DNA of 47,776 nucleotides from Microseira wollei NIES-4236 (lineage in GTDB: Bacteria > Cyanobacteriota > Cyanobacteriia > Cyanobacteriales > Aerosakkonemataceae), in NCBI RefSeq assembly GCF_020521235.1, contig NZ_BLAY01000068.1, positions 1 through 47,776 of the forward strand, written 5' to 3'. Numbering within the stretch: position 1 is the first letter of the stretch; each line of letters begins with the position of its first letter. The translations under genes and the position numbers were made by a program. The notes beneath the pieces were generated by a model. That model did no database searches. It worked only from the letters and a program-made list of their open reading frames with translations, and was not told where the DNA came from. Shown one piece after another: positions 16,058-23,668 of the stretch.

Positions 16058-16824
16058 ATTAGTTGCTCGGATGAATTGAAAACTTTTAAACATATGCCTT
16101 TTGTCACTAACAAAGTAGCGATTAAAGTAGCAGTTGCCACCATAAATAAAATTAACATCTGGTAAAATGCTGCTTGAAATGGGCTAACACCACCCAAAAT
16201 TTGACCTGTGAAAAATCCTGGCAAGGTAATCACACCGACGATCGCCATCGAGTTTAAAGTGGGAATAATCCCAGCGCGGATTGCTTCAGTGCGATAGAAT
16301 GCTACTGCTTGTTGAGGTGTAGCGCCCAAGCTGAGGTGAGTTTCAATTTCTATGCGCGAGGCGACTAAACTGCTGGTGAGGCGTTCGCCTGCGATCGCCG
16401 CCCCATTCATCGCCTGACCTAATACTATCGCCGCCAAGGGCACAAGATACTGGGGTTCGTACCAAGTCGGCGGATGCAATACCAACAAATTGACATAACC
16501 TACACTTAAAGCCGTACTGAGTAATAACGCACCCCACACAATAGGTAAGATTTGGGGAATCTTTTTACCGATGCGATTTCTTGCTACCAGCGCCGCAGTG
16601 GTGAGTATCAAAATTAACACAACTAGAACAGCTACTGGGTTATTCCCGGCGAAGGCTACCTCTAAAACAAAGCCTACCCCAAACAATTGAGCGATCGCGC
16701 GCACCGTCGCCGTCAACAGACGCCATTCCAGTCCCAGTCTTTCTATAGCAGATAACCCAATGGCAATTGCGATCAAACCCAATCCCCAAGCTAGGTGTAC
16801 GATATCAAGTTGAATTAATTCCAT
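16051..16824 (-). CDS. fetB: FetB-family ABC permease (UPF0014)
   Basis: A 257-residue integral membrane protein with about seven helices. The family landmarks are RAIAQLFGVGFVLE, a long hydrophobic LVVLILILTTAALVARNR, LAAIVLGQAMNGAAIAGERL, and THLSLGATPQQAV and LNSMAIVGVITLPGFFTGQI. FetA/FetB is described as an iron exporter protecting against oxidative stress, and plant ALS3/STAR2 are relatives. The ATPase partner FetA is not next to it here, so it must be elsewhere or the permease works with another ATPase. Its end overlaps a dispersed repeat and its 5-prime flank is filled with heptamers. Confidence 0.85.
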   Translation of the reverse strand: MELIQLDIVHLAWGLGLIAIAIGLSAIERLGLEWRLLTATVRAIAQLFGVGFVLEVAFAGNNPVAVLVVLILILTTAALVARNRIGKKIPQILPIVWGALLLSTALSVGYVNLLVLHPPTWYEPQYLVPLAAIVLGQAMNGAAIAGERLTSSLVASRIEIETHLSLGATPQQAVAFYRTEAIRAGIIPTLNSMAIVGVITLPGFFTGQILGGVSPFQAAFYQMLILFMVATATLIATLLVTKGICLKVFNSSEQLIN

Positions 16825-16826
16825 AT

Positions 16827-16949
16827 GCTAATCGGTAATGGGTAATCGGTAATTGGTAATGGGGTTATGGACATCCTACGGGAAGCCAACCAGCGCGTCA
16901 TAGTCTTTTTCCCTCCTACCAATTACCAATTAGCCATTACCCATTACCA
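16827..16949. repeat. Inverted heptamer tracts between divergent genes
   Basis: GGTAATGGGTAATCGGTAATTGG units (16830-16863) and complementary ATTACCAATTAGCCATTACC units (16918-16950) face each other across about 55 bp, so the divergent promoter region of fetB and the aminotransferase gene can form a long cruciform. Confidence 0.8.
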
Positions 16950-16979
16950 TTCTTATAGGTAAAAATTACTGGTAAGAGA

Positions 16980-18155
16980 GTGAGCAACATTCCCCCCGTT
17001 GACTTGGCGCAGCAATATCAGATCATCGCAGAAGAAGTGAATGCTGCTGTTTTAAGCGTACTGTCCTCTGGTCGTTACATTGGCGGAAACCTAGTCGAAA
17101 GCTTTGAGCAACAGTTTGCCAGCTACACTGGCGTCAGCGAATGCATCGCCTGTAATTCTGGTACTGACGCGCTGTATTTGGCATTGCGATCCCTCGGCAT
17201 CGGGTCGCAAGATCAAGTTATTACCACGCCCTTCACTTTTATAGCCACCGCCGAGGCGATTAGCGCCGTTGGCGCAACGCCAGTATTTGTCGATATTGAC
17301 CCCGAAACGTTTAATTTAGACCTTAACCAGATAGAATCGGCTATTACCTGCAAAACTAAGGCAATTATACCAGTTCACTTGTTTGGGCAGCCTGTAGATA
17401 TGACGCGCTTGATGGCAATTGCTTTTGCCCATAACCTGTTTGTCATAGAAGACTGCGCCCAAGCGACAGGGGCAGAATGGGCAGGGCGAAAGGTAGGCAG
17501 CATCGGACACATCGGCTGTTTTAGCTTCTTTCCCACCAAAAATTTAGGCGCTTGCGGTGATGGGGGCGCGGTGACTACTAATGATAGCGCGATCGCTACC
17601 CAAATTCGCCGCCTGCGAGAACACGGCACCAGCAGTCGCTACTACCACGAAGCCATCGGCATCAACAGTCGCCTAGACGCCCTGCAAGCCGCTATTGTGC
17701 AAATTAAACTACGTTACCTCGATACCTGGAATGCCCAACGTAGCGAAATTGCCACCCGCTACCAAGATCTGCTAAGTCCAATTCCAGGAATTATCCTCCC
17801 CCAAGCACCAACTAAGGGTAAAACTGTCTGGAATCAATTTACGATTCGGGTAATCGGCACAGATGAAGCGGCTACTAGGGACAGGGTACGCAGCCAAATG
17901 CAAGAAAAAGGCGTTTCTTCAATGGTTTACTATCCTTTACCCCTGCACTTGCAACCCGTTTATCAAGGTTTACCTTATCAGCAAGGCAGCTTTCCCGCTG
18001 CCGAACAAGCTTGCCACCAAGTGTTGTCTTTGCCAATATTTCCAGAACTATCTATCGAACAACAAAAGCGAGTTGTTTATGCATTAAAAGAGTCATTAGT
18101 CAATAGCCAACAGGGGCGGGTTTTACCGATGATCCATGCCATCAGCGACAATTGA
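16980..18155 (+). CDS. DegT/DnrJ/EryC1/StrS family sugar aminotransferase
   Basis: A 391-residue PLP enzyme of the family that aminates keto-sugar nucleotides for polysaccharide or glycan synthesis. It shows the N-terminal PPVDLAQQY, CNSGTDALYLALR (about 58-70), TPFTFIATAEAI, VFVDIDPETFNLD, EDCAQATGAEW with the PLP-binding Asp, and CFSFFPTKNLGACGDGG with the Schiff-base Lys187. Later come REHGTSSRYYHEAIGINSRL and MVYYPLPLHLQP. It starts at GTG 16980. The last 16 or so residues (from QQGRVLP) are encoded by a dispersed GGGGCGGGTTTTACC repeat that has replaced the original 3-prime end. The glycosyltransferase and DUF2079 genes further on may belong to a similar surface-glycan theme, but they are not in an operon with it. 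Confidence 0.9.
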   Translation: MSNIPPVDLAQQYQIIAEEVNAAVLSVLSSGRYIGGNLVESFEQQFASYTGVSECIACNSGTDALYLALRSLGIGSQDQVITTPFTFIATAEAISAVGATPVFVDIDPETFNLDLNQIESAITCKTKAIIPVHLFGQPVDMTRLMAIAFAHNLFVIEDCAQATGAEWAGRKVGSIGHIGCFSFFPTKNLGACGDGGAVTTNDSAIATQIRRLREHGTSSRYYHEAIGINSRLDALQAAIVQIKLRYLDTWNAQRSEIATRYQDLLSPIPGIILPQAPTKGKTVWNQFTIRVIGTDEAATRDRVRSQMQEKGVSSMVYYPLPLHLQPVYQGLPYQQGSFPAAEQACHQVLSLPIFPELSIEQQKRVVYALKESLVNSQQGRVLPMIHAISDN

Positions 18156-18200
18156 TTTAAACCCGCCCCGGTATTGTGTAGGGGCGGGTTTTACCAATTC
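18113..18200. repeat. Dispersed GGGGCGGGTTTTACC repeat, inverted copies
   Basis: GGGGCGGGTTTTACC (18114) and TTTAAACCCGCCCC (18158) form an inverted pair enclosing a GATCCATGCCATCAGCGAC segment. A third copy starts at about 18181. Related fragments are at 5910 and 23565-23609 (GATCTATGCCATCGGCGACT). Confidence 0.8.
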
Positions 18201-18223
18201 AATAGGAACAATAAATTTCAGGC

Positions 18224-18580
18224 TGTAGGGGCACGGCATTTTTAAGTCTTTGGGTAGAAATTAAAACCGATCTACATTCCCTACAAACCTGTTAAAACAG
18301 CTGGAAAATCAAACTGTAGGGGCACGGCATTTTACCATTTTTGGGTAGAAATCAAAACCGATCTACGCCGTCAAACTGTAGGGGCACGGCATTCTACCAT
18401 CTTTGGGTAGAAATCAAAACCGATCTACGCCGTCAAACTGTAGGGGCACGGCATTTTACCATCTTTGGGTAGAAATCAAAACCGATCCACGCCGTCAAAC
18501 TGTAGGGGCACGGCATTTTACCATCTTTGGGTAGAAATCAAAACCGCTCTACGCCGTGCCCCTTCGCCCCTACGATTAAA
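18224..18580. repeat. 62-bp tandem repeats (four regular copies plus one variant)
   Basis: Units starting TGTAGGGGCACGGCATT begin at 18315, 18377, 18439 and 18501, exactly 62 bp apart, preceded by a diverged longer unit at about 18225. Each continues ACCATCTTTGGGTAGAAATC and AAAACCGATCTACGCCGTCA. The array ends in CGCCGTGCCCC...GCCCCTAC, the inverse of the unit start, adjoining the ycf23 stop codon. There are no unique spacers, so it is not a CRISPR. Confidence 0.9.
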
Positions 18581-19322
18581 CGCGGATGCGGTTTTTGCTA
18601 GTTGTCGCCAAGGCTTCTACCAAGCTGCGGACGACTGCTATCATTGCGACTTCGCTATTGAGTTGGTTAACAGCCGATCCTACACCGACGCCAGACGCAC
18701 CCGCAGCGATCGCTAAAGGTGCGGTGACGCTGGATATCCCAGAAGCGCAAAGTACCGGGACGGATACGGCGCGGGAAATTTCATACGCCGCCGCCAAGGT
18801 AGGTGCTGCCTTTTCGATCAGTCCCAGAGTGCCTCCATGAGTAGGGGCGCTGCTGGTACCCCCTTCGGTTTGGATAATATCAGCACCCGCTTTCACCAGT
18901 TCTTCCGCCAGATGTACCTGTTGGGACAGTTCTAAGGTATGGGGAACCGTCACCGATAAGGTAATGTGGGGCAGGAGACTGCGCGTTTGCTGCGTCAGCC
19001 CCAATACTTCTTCTGCTTCAAACCGACGCCCCAGGGCATAGAAACTGTCATAGTTGCCAATTTCGATCAAATCTGCACCCGCAGCCACCGCCGATACAAA
19101 CCGATCCGGTTCCACTGCCGATACACAAATCGGCATATCTGTCAATGCGCGGCACAGGGAAACCAGATCCCGATCGGCGGCAATATCCACAAACGTCGCC
19201 CCGCCTTGGTGAGCGGCTTTCACCGTTGCTGCTACTCGCATAGGGTCGAAATTATTCAAGCCGCTGATAATTTTTAGGGCAATGCCTTGGTCAAAAGCAC
19301 CCTGTAGTTTTGCATCGATCAT
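18576..19322 (-). CDS. ycf23: Ycf23/DUF561 TIM-barrel protein
   Basis: A 248-residue TIM-barrel protein of the DUF561/Ycf23 family, found in cyanobacteria and red-algal plastids. It shows an N-terminal LKIISGLNNFDPMRVAATVK, AHQGGATFVDIAADRDLV, the strand DLIEIGNYDSFYA, a phosphate-binding-like SVTVPHTLELSQQVHLAEEL, ADIIQTEGGTSSAP, and a C-terminal VLCASGISSVTAPLAIAAGASGVG. The last has the look of a phosphate-binding Gly-rich loop, as in NanE or thiamine-phosphate-synthase-like barrels. Its reaction is not established. It is monocistronic, followed by the 62-bp repeat array; upstream is the structured-RNA-like relic. Confidence 0.85.
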   Translation of the reverse strand: MIDAKLQGAFDQGIALKIISGLNNFDPMRVAATVKAAHQGGATFVDIAADRDLVSLCRALTDMPICVSAVEPDRFVSAVAAGADLIEIGNYDSFYALGRRFEAEEVLGLTQQTRSLLPHITLSVTVPHTLELSQQVHLAEELVKAGADIIQTEGGTSSAPTHGGTLGLIEKAAPTLAAAYEISRAVSVPVLCASGISSVTAPLAIAAGASGVGVGSAVNQLNSEVAMIAVVRSLVEALATTSKNRIRV

Positions 19323-19712
19323 CTAAAACCTCATGAGAGTGTGGAAACCACCATCTTTTCAGTGGTGGATGAAACAGGATGCAGCGTTTTTAAACGCTGT
19401 GGAGAGGTATGGTTGCCTCTCCCTGCGGATATGATTGTCCCCCAAACCCCATTTCTGGGGTAAAGTTAGCAAGGCCAAGGTTATCGGTCGGTACTATCTC
19501 AAAAGCACTGTCTTACACCTCGTAAAACTGTTTAACTCTTGAGTTCTAGAGCAGGGAACTAGCACTCTCATTCCCTGGTAGGAACTTGAACGCTTGCCGA
19601 TAACTTCGTTTCCCCGTTGCACCGGACTCGGGCCCGTCAGCTACCTAAAGTTTCGAGGCAGTGAGCCGCCGTCTCTTTAGAGCGGGGTGCTGACTTTGCT
19701 TCTGTTCTCGTA
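19323..19712 (-). ncRNA. Structured-RNA-like relic with IS200/IS605-type hairpin end (omega/HEARO-like)
   Basis: Read on the minus strand, this starts near 19710 with CCGCTCT-AAAG-AGACGG. The core GGCGGCTCACTG...GACGGGCCCGAGTCCGG (19670-19621) is shared with 1566-1613. Further hairpins follow, including AACTCAAGAGTT, CCCCA/TGGGG, GGAGAGG/CCTCTCC and CAGCGTTT/AAACGCTG. It ends in CCACCA-loop-TGGTGG, TTTCCACACTC, TCATGAG at 19325-19355. Such a terminal hairpin is typical of IS200/IS605-superfamily right ends. No transposase, TnpB or IscB frame is present, so this may be an ORF-less guide-RNA-type element or a decayed one. The RNA class is inference. Confidence 0.5.
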
Positions 19713-20017
19713 CAAACACTCGTACAAACAAATGTATAGCTCATTTTGACATTCCCGGTCCCCACCAGCTGCCTTGCGATCGCCAGATAAATTATTCCAT
19801 CAAAGTCAATCATTTTTAATAAATCTTAATAGTCGAGCGGTCAGCCGAATTGTGGGATTTTTGTTTTTCAGGATGCAGTTATCACTTTGATTTCCGGGTA
19901 ATCTCAAGGAATAACTCCCTGGCGACAAGGTACTAGTACCTGCAAAACCAGCCAAAAGAGCTATACAATGCCATTCATAAATGTTACAATTTTTTACAAA
20001 ACTTTAAAGGTAGCGCC
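19713..20017. promoter_or_regulatory. Upstream region of the sigma-factor gene
   Basis: A gap of about 300 bp with A/T-rich stretches. TATACAAT (around 19961) and GTTACAAT (around 19983) are possible -10 elements, without convincing -35 partners. AAGG at 20007-20010 is a ribosome site seven bases before ATG 20018. Confidence 0.35.
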
Positions 20018-20977
20018 ATGAAGACCGCTCAGACTTCCACAGACTTAGTGCGCACATACCTTCGGGAAATCGGCAGAGTTCCCCTGCTGACACACGAGCA
20101 GGAGATATTGTACGGCAAACAGGTACAGCGCTTAACGGCACTTATGGCGGCGAAAGAATCCCTTGCTGCTACGATAGACCGCGAACCCACTATGGCAGAG
20201 TGGGCGCAGCAAGTTGAGCTGTCCCCGTCAGAGATACAGCAGATTATGAGAGAGGGAGAAATTGCCAAGCGCAAGATGGTCGAAGCCAACTTGCGACTGG
20301 TGGTATCGGTTGCCAAAAAATATATTAAGCGCAACGTAGACCTGTTGGATCTGATTCAGGAAGGCACGATTGGGATGCAGCGGGGGGTGGAAAAATTCGA
20401 CCCGACCAAGGGGTATCGGTTTTCCACCTATGCCTATTGGTGGATTCGTCAGGCAATTACTCGTGCTATAGCGGAAAAAGGTCGGACGATTCGCTTGCCG
20501 ATCCATATCACCGAGAAGCTGAACAAAATTAAGAAAGCTCAGCGCTATCTATCCCAAAGACTGGGAAGAGCTGCTACCGCTGCCGAGTTAGCCGAGGAAT
20601 TAGAGTTGACCCCGAAGCAGGTACGGGAATACCTGGAGCGCTCGCGTCAGCCGCTATCGTTAGATTTGCGCGTCGGCGATAACCAGGACACCGAACTGGT
20701 AGAACTGTTAGAAGATACCGGGCCTTCCCCAGAAGAATTCGCCGTGCAGTCGGCACTCCAGACAGATCTGGAAAAGCTGATGTCGGATCTGACGCCCCAG
20801 CAACGGCAGGTGTTAGAGTTGCGGTTTGGTTTAGAAGACGGACAAGCTTTAACCCTGGCTAAAATAGGCGATCGCCTCAACATCAGCCGCGAACGAGTGC
20901 GGCAGATCGAACGGGAAGCCCTGACAAAACTCCGCAAGCGCAGAGCGGATATGGAGGAATTCCTGGTTGGAGCATAA
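20018..20977 (+). CDS. Group 2 RNA polymerase sigma factor (RpoD/SigA family)
   Basis: A 319-residue sigma-70 factor lacking the long N-terminus of the housekeeping SigA. Region 1.2 is [21 protein letters not shown] and region 2 is [39 protein letters not shown] and the -10-recognising [19 protein letters not shown]. Region 3 is [17 protein letters not shown] and region 4 is [15 protein letters not shown], with the -35-reading helix-turn-helix [20 protein letters not shown]. Region 2.3/2.4 is as in group 2 factors (SigB/SigC/SigD/SigE types), which direct stress, light and carbon/nitrogen responses in cyanobacteria. I cannot say which letter applies. GTIGMQRG replaces the usual GTxGLxRG, a minor variation. 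Confidence 0.9.
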   Translation: MKTAQTSTDLVRTYLREIGRVPLLTHEQEILYGKQVQRLTALMAAKESLAATIDREPTMAEWAQQVELSPSEIQQIMREGEIAKRKMVEANLRLVVSVAKKYIKRNVDLLDLIQEGTIGMQRGVEKFDPTKGYRFSTYAYWWIRQAITRAIAEKGRTIRLPIHITEKLNKIKKAQRYLSQRLGRAATAAELAEELELTPKQVREYLERSRQPLSLDLRVGDNQDTELVELLEDTGPSPEEFAVQSALQTDLEKLMSDLTPQQRQVLELRFGLEDGQALTLAKIGDRLNISRERVRQIEREALTKLRKRRADMEEFLVGA

Positions 20978-21042
20978 AAAAGATAGAGAAGAGGGAGAGG
21001 GGGAAGGTAAGAAAGAGAGGAAATAGGGAGCCGAAAAAACCT

Positions 21043-21070
21043 TTGCATTCTGCTTCATCTGAGGTATAAT
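21043..21070 (+). promoter_or_regulatory. Sigma-70 type promoter
   Basis: TTGCAT (21043-21048) and TATAAT (21065-21070) are 16 bp apart, upstream of the DUF760 gene. The rest of 20978-21293 holds a purine-rich stretch after the sigma-factor gene and no frame I believe in. Confidence 0.5.
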
Positions 21071-21293
21071 AGTATACCTTTCCTCGATCTCGCTCTTTCT
21101 TATCCCTTACCAATGCCCGATTCCAGTGAGAAAAACCACCAGACAAAGGTTCGGTTCCACCCACTACGTGAGTTAGATCGGATTGCTACAGTAGTTGACA
21201 TAAGCGCATAAATAGCAAGCTCGGTTGTAAACATTTCAAAAGTGCGCCTTTTAAAGTTAAGCATTCAAACAATTGCACGCCACTACGGAGGTT

Positions 21294-21641
21294 ATGGTGA
21301 ATCAATCATCTAATAGAGGCCCAGAATTTTTGAAAGAAGAATCCGAACAAGCGAATTTGCTGTGGCAATACGTGCAATCTATGAGTCCGGATACAGTTGC
21401 CCAGCTATCGAAACCCTCTTCGGCTGAAGTTTTTCAGGTGATGGAACGCAACATTATCGGTTTGTTGGGCAACCTGCCTTCAGAACATTTTGGAGTCACC
21501 ATTAGTACCAGTCGGGAAAATTTTGGTAGACTTTTGGCTTCTGCCATGATTAGCGGTTACTTTCTCCGCAACGCCGAACAGCGGATGACTTTTGAGAAAT
21601 CTTTGAGCGGTGTTGAAGCCAGCGCCCCCGAAGGCGAATAG
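21294..21641 (+). CDS. DUF760 family protein
   Basis: A 115-residue soluble helical protein of the DUF760 family found in cyanobacteria and plant plastids. The family pattern is visible: NLLWQYVQSMSPDTVAQLSK, VFQVMERNIIGLLGNLPSEH, FGVTISTSRENFGRLLASAM and SGYFLRNAEQRM. The function is unknown. GGAGG at 21287-21291 lies two bases before ATG 21294 and five before GTG 21297, so the GTG may be the real start and the protein one residue shorter. It is monocistronic, with its own promoter and a strong terminator. Confidence 0.85.
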   Translation: MVNQSSNRGPEFLKEESEQANLLWQYVQSMSPDTVAQLSKPSSAEVFQVMERNIIGLLGNLPSEHFGVTISTSRENFGRLLASAMISGYFLRNAEQRMTFEKSLSGVEASAPEGE

Positions 21642-21680
21642 GCAAGCAGTGGGGTGCGTTGAATATGTCGTCCCCACTCA

Positions 21681-21720
21681 AAAACTCGACAGGCTACCTC
21701 AACGGCCTGTCGAGTTTTAT
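21681..21720 (+). terminator. Strong intrinsic terminator after the DUF760 gene
   Basis: AAAACTCGACAGGC (21681-21694) pairs perfectly with GCCTGTCGAGTTTT (21705-21718) over a 10-base loop, giving a GC-rich stem ending in a T run. Confidence 0.9.
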
Positions 21721-21773
21721 TATGGGGGAATTGAAGCGATCGCTCCTAAACTGGGATAAAATCTGAATTACCG

Positions 21774-22184
21774 ATGCGCGAACCAAACGCACCCTTACCC
21801 CATAAGCTAATTGGCGTTGCCGCGATATGGAACGACCAACAACAAATATTAATTGACCGTCGGCGTCAAGATGGTTTATTAGGAGGATTGTGGGAATTTC
21901 CCGGTGGCAAACTAGAGCCTGGTGAAACCGTTGAACAGTGTATCAAACGGGAAATATTAGAAGAGTTGGGAATTGAAATCGCAGTCGGCGACCATTTGAT
22001 TACGATTAACCACCCCTATTCTCACTTCCACGTTACCCTAATCGTGCATCATTGCCGCCACATCAGCGGCGAACCCCAGCCGATAGAATGCGATGAAGTG
22101 CGTTGGGTAACGTTAGATCAGCTTGATCTGTATCCGTTTCCCCAGGCTAATGTCGAGATTATCAACGCACTGCGAAAAAGCTAA
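21774..22184 (+). CDS. mutT: MutT-type Nudix hydrolase (8-oxo-dGTP diphosphatase-like)
   Basis: A 136-residue Nudix protein. It begins IGVAAIWNDQQQILIDRR, followed by LLGGLWEFPGGKLEPGET. The full Nudix box G-x5-E-x7-R-E-U-x-E-E-x-G-U spans residues 45-67 with no missing position. The C-terminal half (HFHVTLIVHHC, then DEVRWVTLDQLDLYPFPQAN) has the MutT/MutY-C pattern that recognises 8-oxo-guanine. MutT clears 8-oxo-dGTP and so prevents A:T to C:G changes. The gene is monocistronic and convergent with sasA. Confidence 0.88.
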   Translation: MREPNAPLPHKLIGVAAIWNDQQQILIDRRRQDGLLGGLWEFPGGKLEPGETVEQCIKREILEELGIEIAVGDHLITINHPYSHFHVTLIVHHCRHISGEPQPIECDEVRWVTLDQLDLYPFPQANVEIINALRKS

Positions 22185-22207
22185 AGCAACTGCGCCCATG
22201 CCCCATC

Positions 22208-23371
22208 TTAACTTTGTCGATAAACTGGCAAAGTGAAGTGGAAGCAACTGCCACTACCGGGAGTAGAATCTACCCAAATGCGACCGTAGTGTGCTAGAAT
22301 GATGCGCTGACACAAAGATAAACCAATTCCGTATCCCTCCTTGGCTTCATCCCGTTGGAGGCGGAAGCTGTCTTCAAAGATGTGTTCTCGGCTTTCTTCG
22401 GGGATACCGGGACCATTGTCGCTGACGCTGACCTGTACTTTCTGGGAAGTGCGGTGCAGGATCGAAATTTCAATCGTGCCTTCTTCTGGGGTGTATTTAA
22501 TCGCATTGTCGAGCAAATTTACCAGCACTTGACGCACTCGTTCTGTATCGGCATATACGTAAGGCAAGTCTTTGGGGATATCGGTTGTCACCTGCTGCAT
22601 TTTTGCTTCAAATACGGGTTTCATCGAATTGAGAATATCTAAGCAGAGGTTCTCCAGGTTGAGTTTTTGCGGGTGAATGCGGAGCGTTGCTGTTTTCCCT
22701 TTCCCTGCTTGGAGTATATCGGCAATCAGCCGCTCGATGTTCCGGGTTTGCACTCGCGCCTGTTTGATTAAATGGGCGGTGAGGGCGGGTGTTAGCCGCG
22801 ATATTTGACCGTTATGAGGATTGTAGTTGGTTTCTAGGGTTTCTAGGGCAATCGAAGCCGCCGTGAGGGGATTTCGCAGGTCGTGCGCCAGCATGGAGAT
22901 AATCCGGTCTTTGAACTGCAACAACCGTTGTAGTTCTTCGTTTTCCTGCTTCAGTTGAAAAATTTCTTCCGTTAGTTGAATCAGTTCGGCAAAATTGTTA
23001 ATCGAAGCGAGCAAAGGTTGGGTGGTTACACTGGCATCAGGTTGTAATGTCAGATGCTCAATCGCATCGTGTTTCCAGCGCGTCCACCATTCCTGCAATT
23101 GCGCCACTAAGTTACTACCTGCCAGCACATGTCGCGGCGGTGGGCTGATTTTAATCAGCGCTGGCGTTGCCACCAGTTTAAAATGTTCGGCTAGATACGG
23201 TTGTGCCCCAACATCAATGACCTCAAATTCTAACGGATAGTCGGCCTTGAGGTGTTCCAGATCATGTCGGAGTTGCTGAAGTTGTTCAGTGGAACTTGGA
23301 CGTTCGTCTACGAATAACAACAGCTGTAAAGGCGTCTGGGGATGGGTTAACTTTTCAGCAGTTGCTGGCAT
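22208..23371 (-). CDS. sasA: Adaptive-response sensory histidine kinase SasA (circadian output)
   Basis: A 387-residue soluble kinase. An N-terminal KaiB-like thioredoxin-fold domain ([20 protein letters not shown] to [20 protein letters not shown]) binds KaiC. A coiled-coil linker ([20 protein letters not shown]) and the H-box [10 protein letters not shown] (H163) follow. The HATPase domain has [22 protein letters not shown] and GYGIGLSLC. SasA autophosphorylates on contact with KaiC and passes the phosphate to RpaA, driving circadian transcription. A GTG at 23389 would add six residues; ATG 23371 was chosen because an A-rich AAAGAA precedes it, but either is possible. The kai genes are not in the window. 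Confidence 0.95.
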   Translation of the reverse strand: MPATAEKLTHPQTPLQLLLFVDERPSSTEQLQQLRHDLEHLKADYPLEFEVIDVGAQPYLAEHFKLVATPALIKISPPPRHVLAGSNLVAQLQEWWTRWKHDAIEHLTLQPDASVTTQPLLASINNFAELIQLTEEIFQLKQENEELQRLLQFKDRIISMLAHDLRNPLTAASIALETLETNYNPHNGQISRLTPALTAHLIKQARVQTRNIERLIADILQAGKGKTATLRIHPQKLNLENLCLDILNSMKPVFEAKMQQVTTDIPKDLPYVYADTERVRQVLVNLLDNAIKYTPEEGTIEISILHRTSQKVQVSVSDNGPGIPEESREHIFEDSFRLQRDEAKEGYGIGLSLCQRIILAHYGRIWVDSTPGSGSCFHFTLPVYRQS

Positions 23372-23389
23372 GAATTCTTTTTTCAGCAC

Positions 23390-23668
23390 GGCGGAATTTC
23401 CAAGGTGACGCTATTCCAACAGGTTAAGGTAATCAACCAGGTGAGGGTAGAGTACTTGCCCGTTTGACTTCTATTTATAAGCTACCTCTTTCTGAGTATT
23501 CTAGTAAGTCGTTGCCACTATCTTAGGGTATAGGGCATCTATCATGAAGTATGCGGCATGTTTTACCCACGATCTATGCCATCGGCGACTGTTTATTTAA
23601 ACCCGCCCCTATCTTGAGTCATACAACATAACATGAGACTCTGATCGAGAGCGTAAATTGGTGAGCGA
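23390..23668. other. Intergenic region with a GGGGCGGGTTTT-family repeat fragment
   Basis: The fragment at about 23565-23609 (GTTTTACCCACGATCTATGC, then CGGCGACT and TTTAAACCCGCCCCT) matches the 18114-18171 repeat in inverted-pair layout. No frame or clear promoter is visible. Confidence 0.55.

Noticed and set aside
18224-18580. Possible CRISPR array
   Set aside because: The 62-bp units are contiguous and nearly identical, with no unique spacers and no cas genes in the window. The same holds for the 82-bp units at 1-328.
19323-19712. RNase P RNA, tmRNA or group II intron as explanation for the structured region
   Set aside because: Hallmarks of those RNAs (the RNase P GAAAGTCC-type core, a tmRNA tag and tRNA ends, intron domain V) are not seen; the terminal hairpin and the copy at 1566 fit a mobile-element RNA better.
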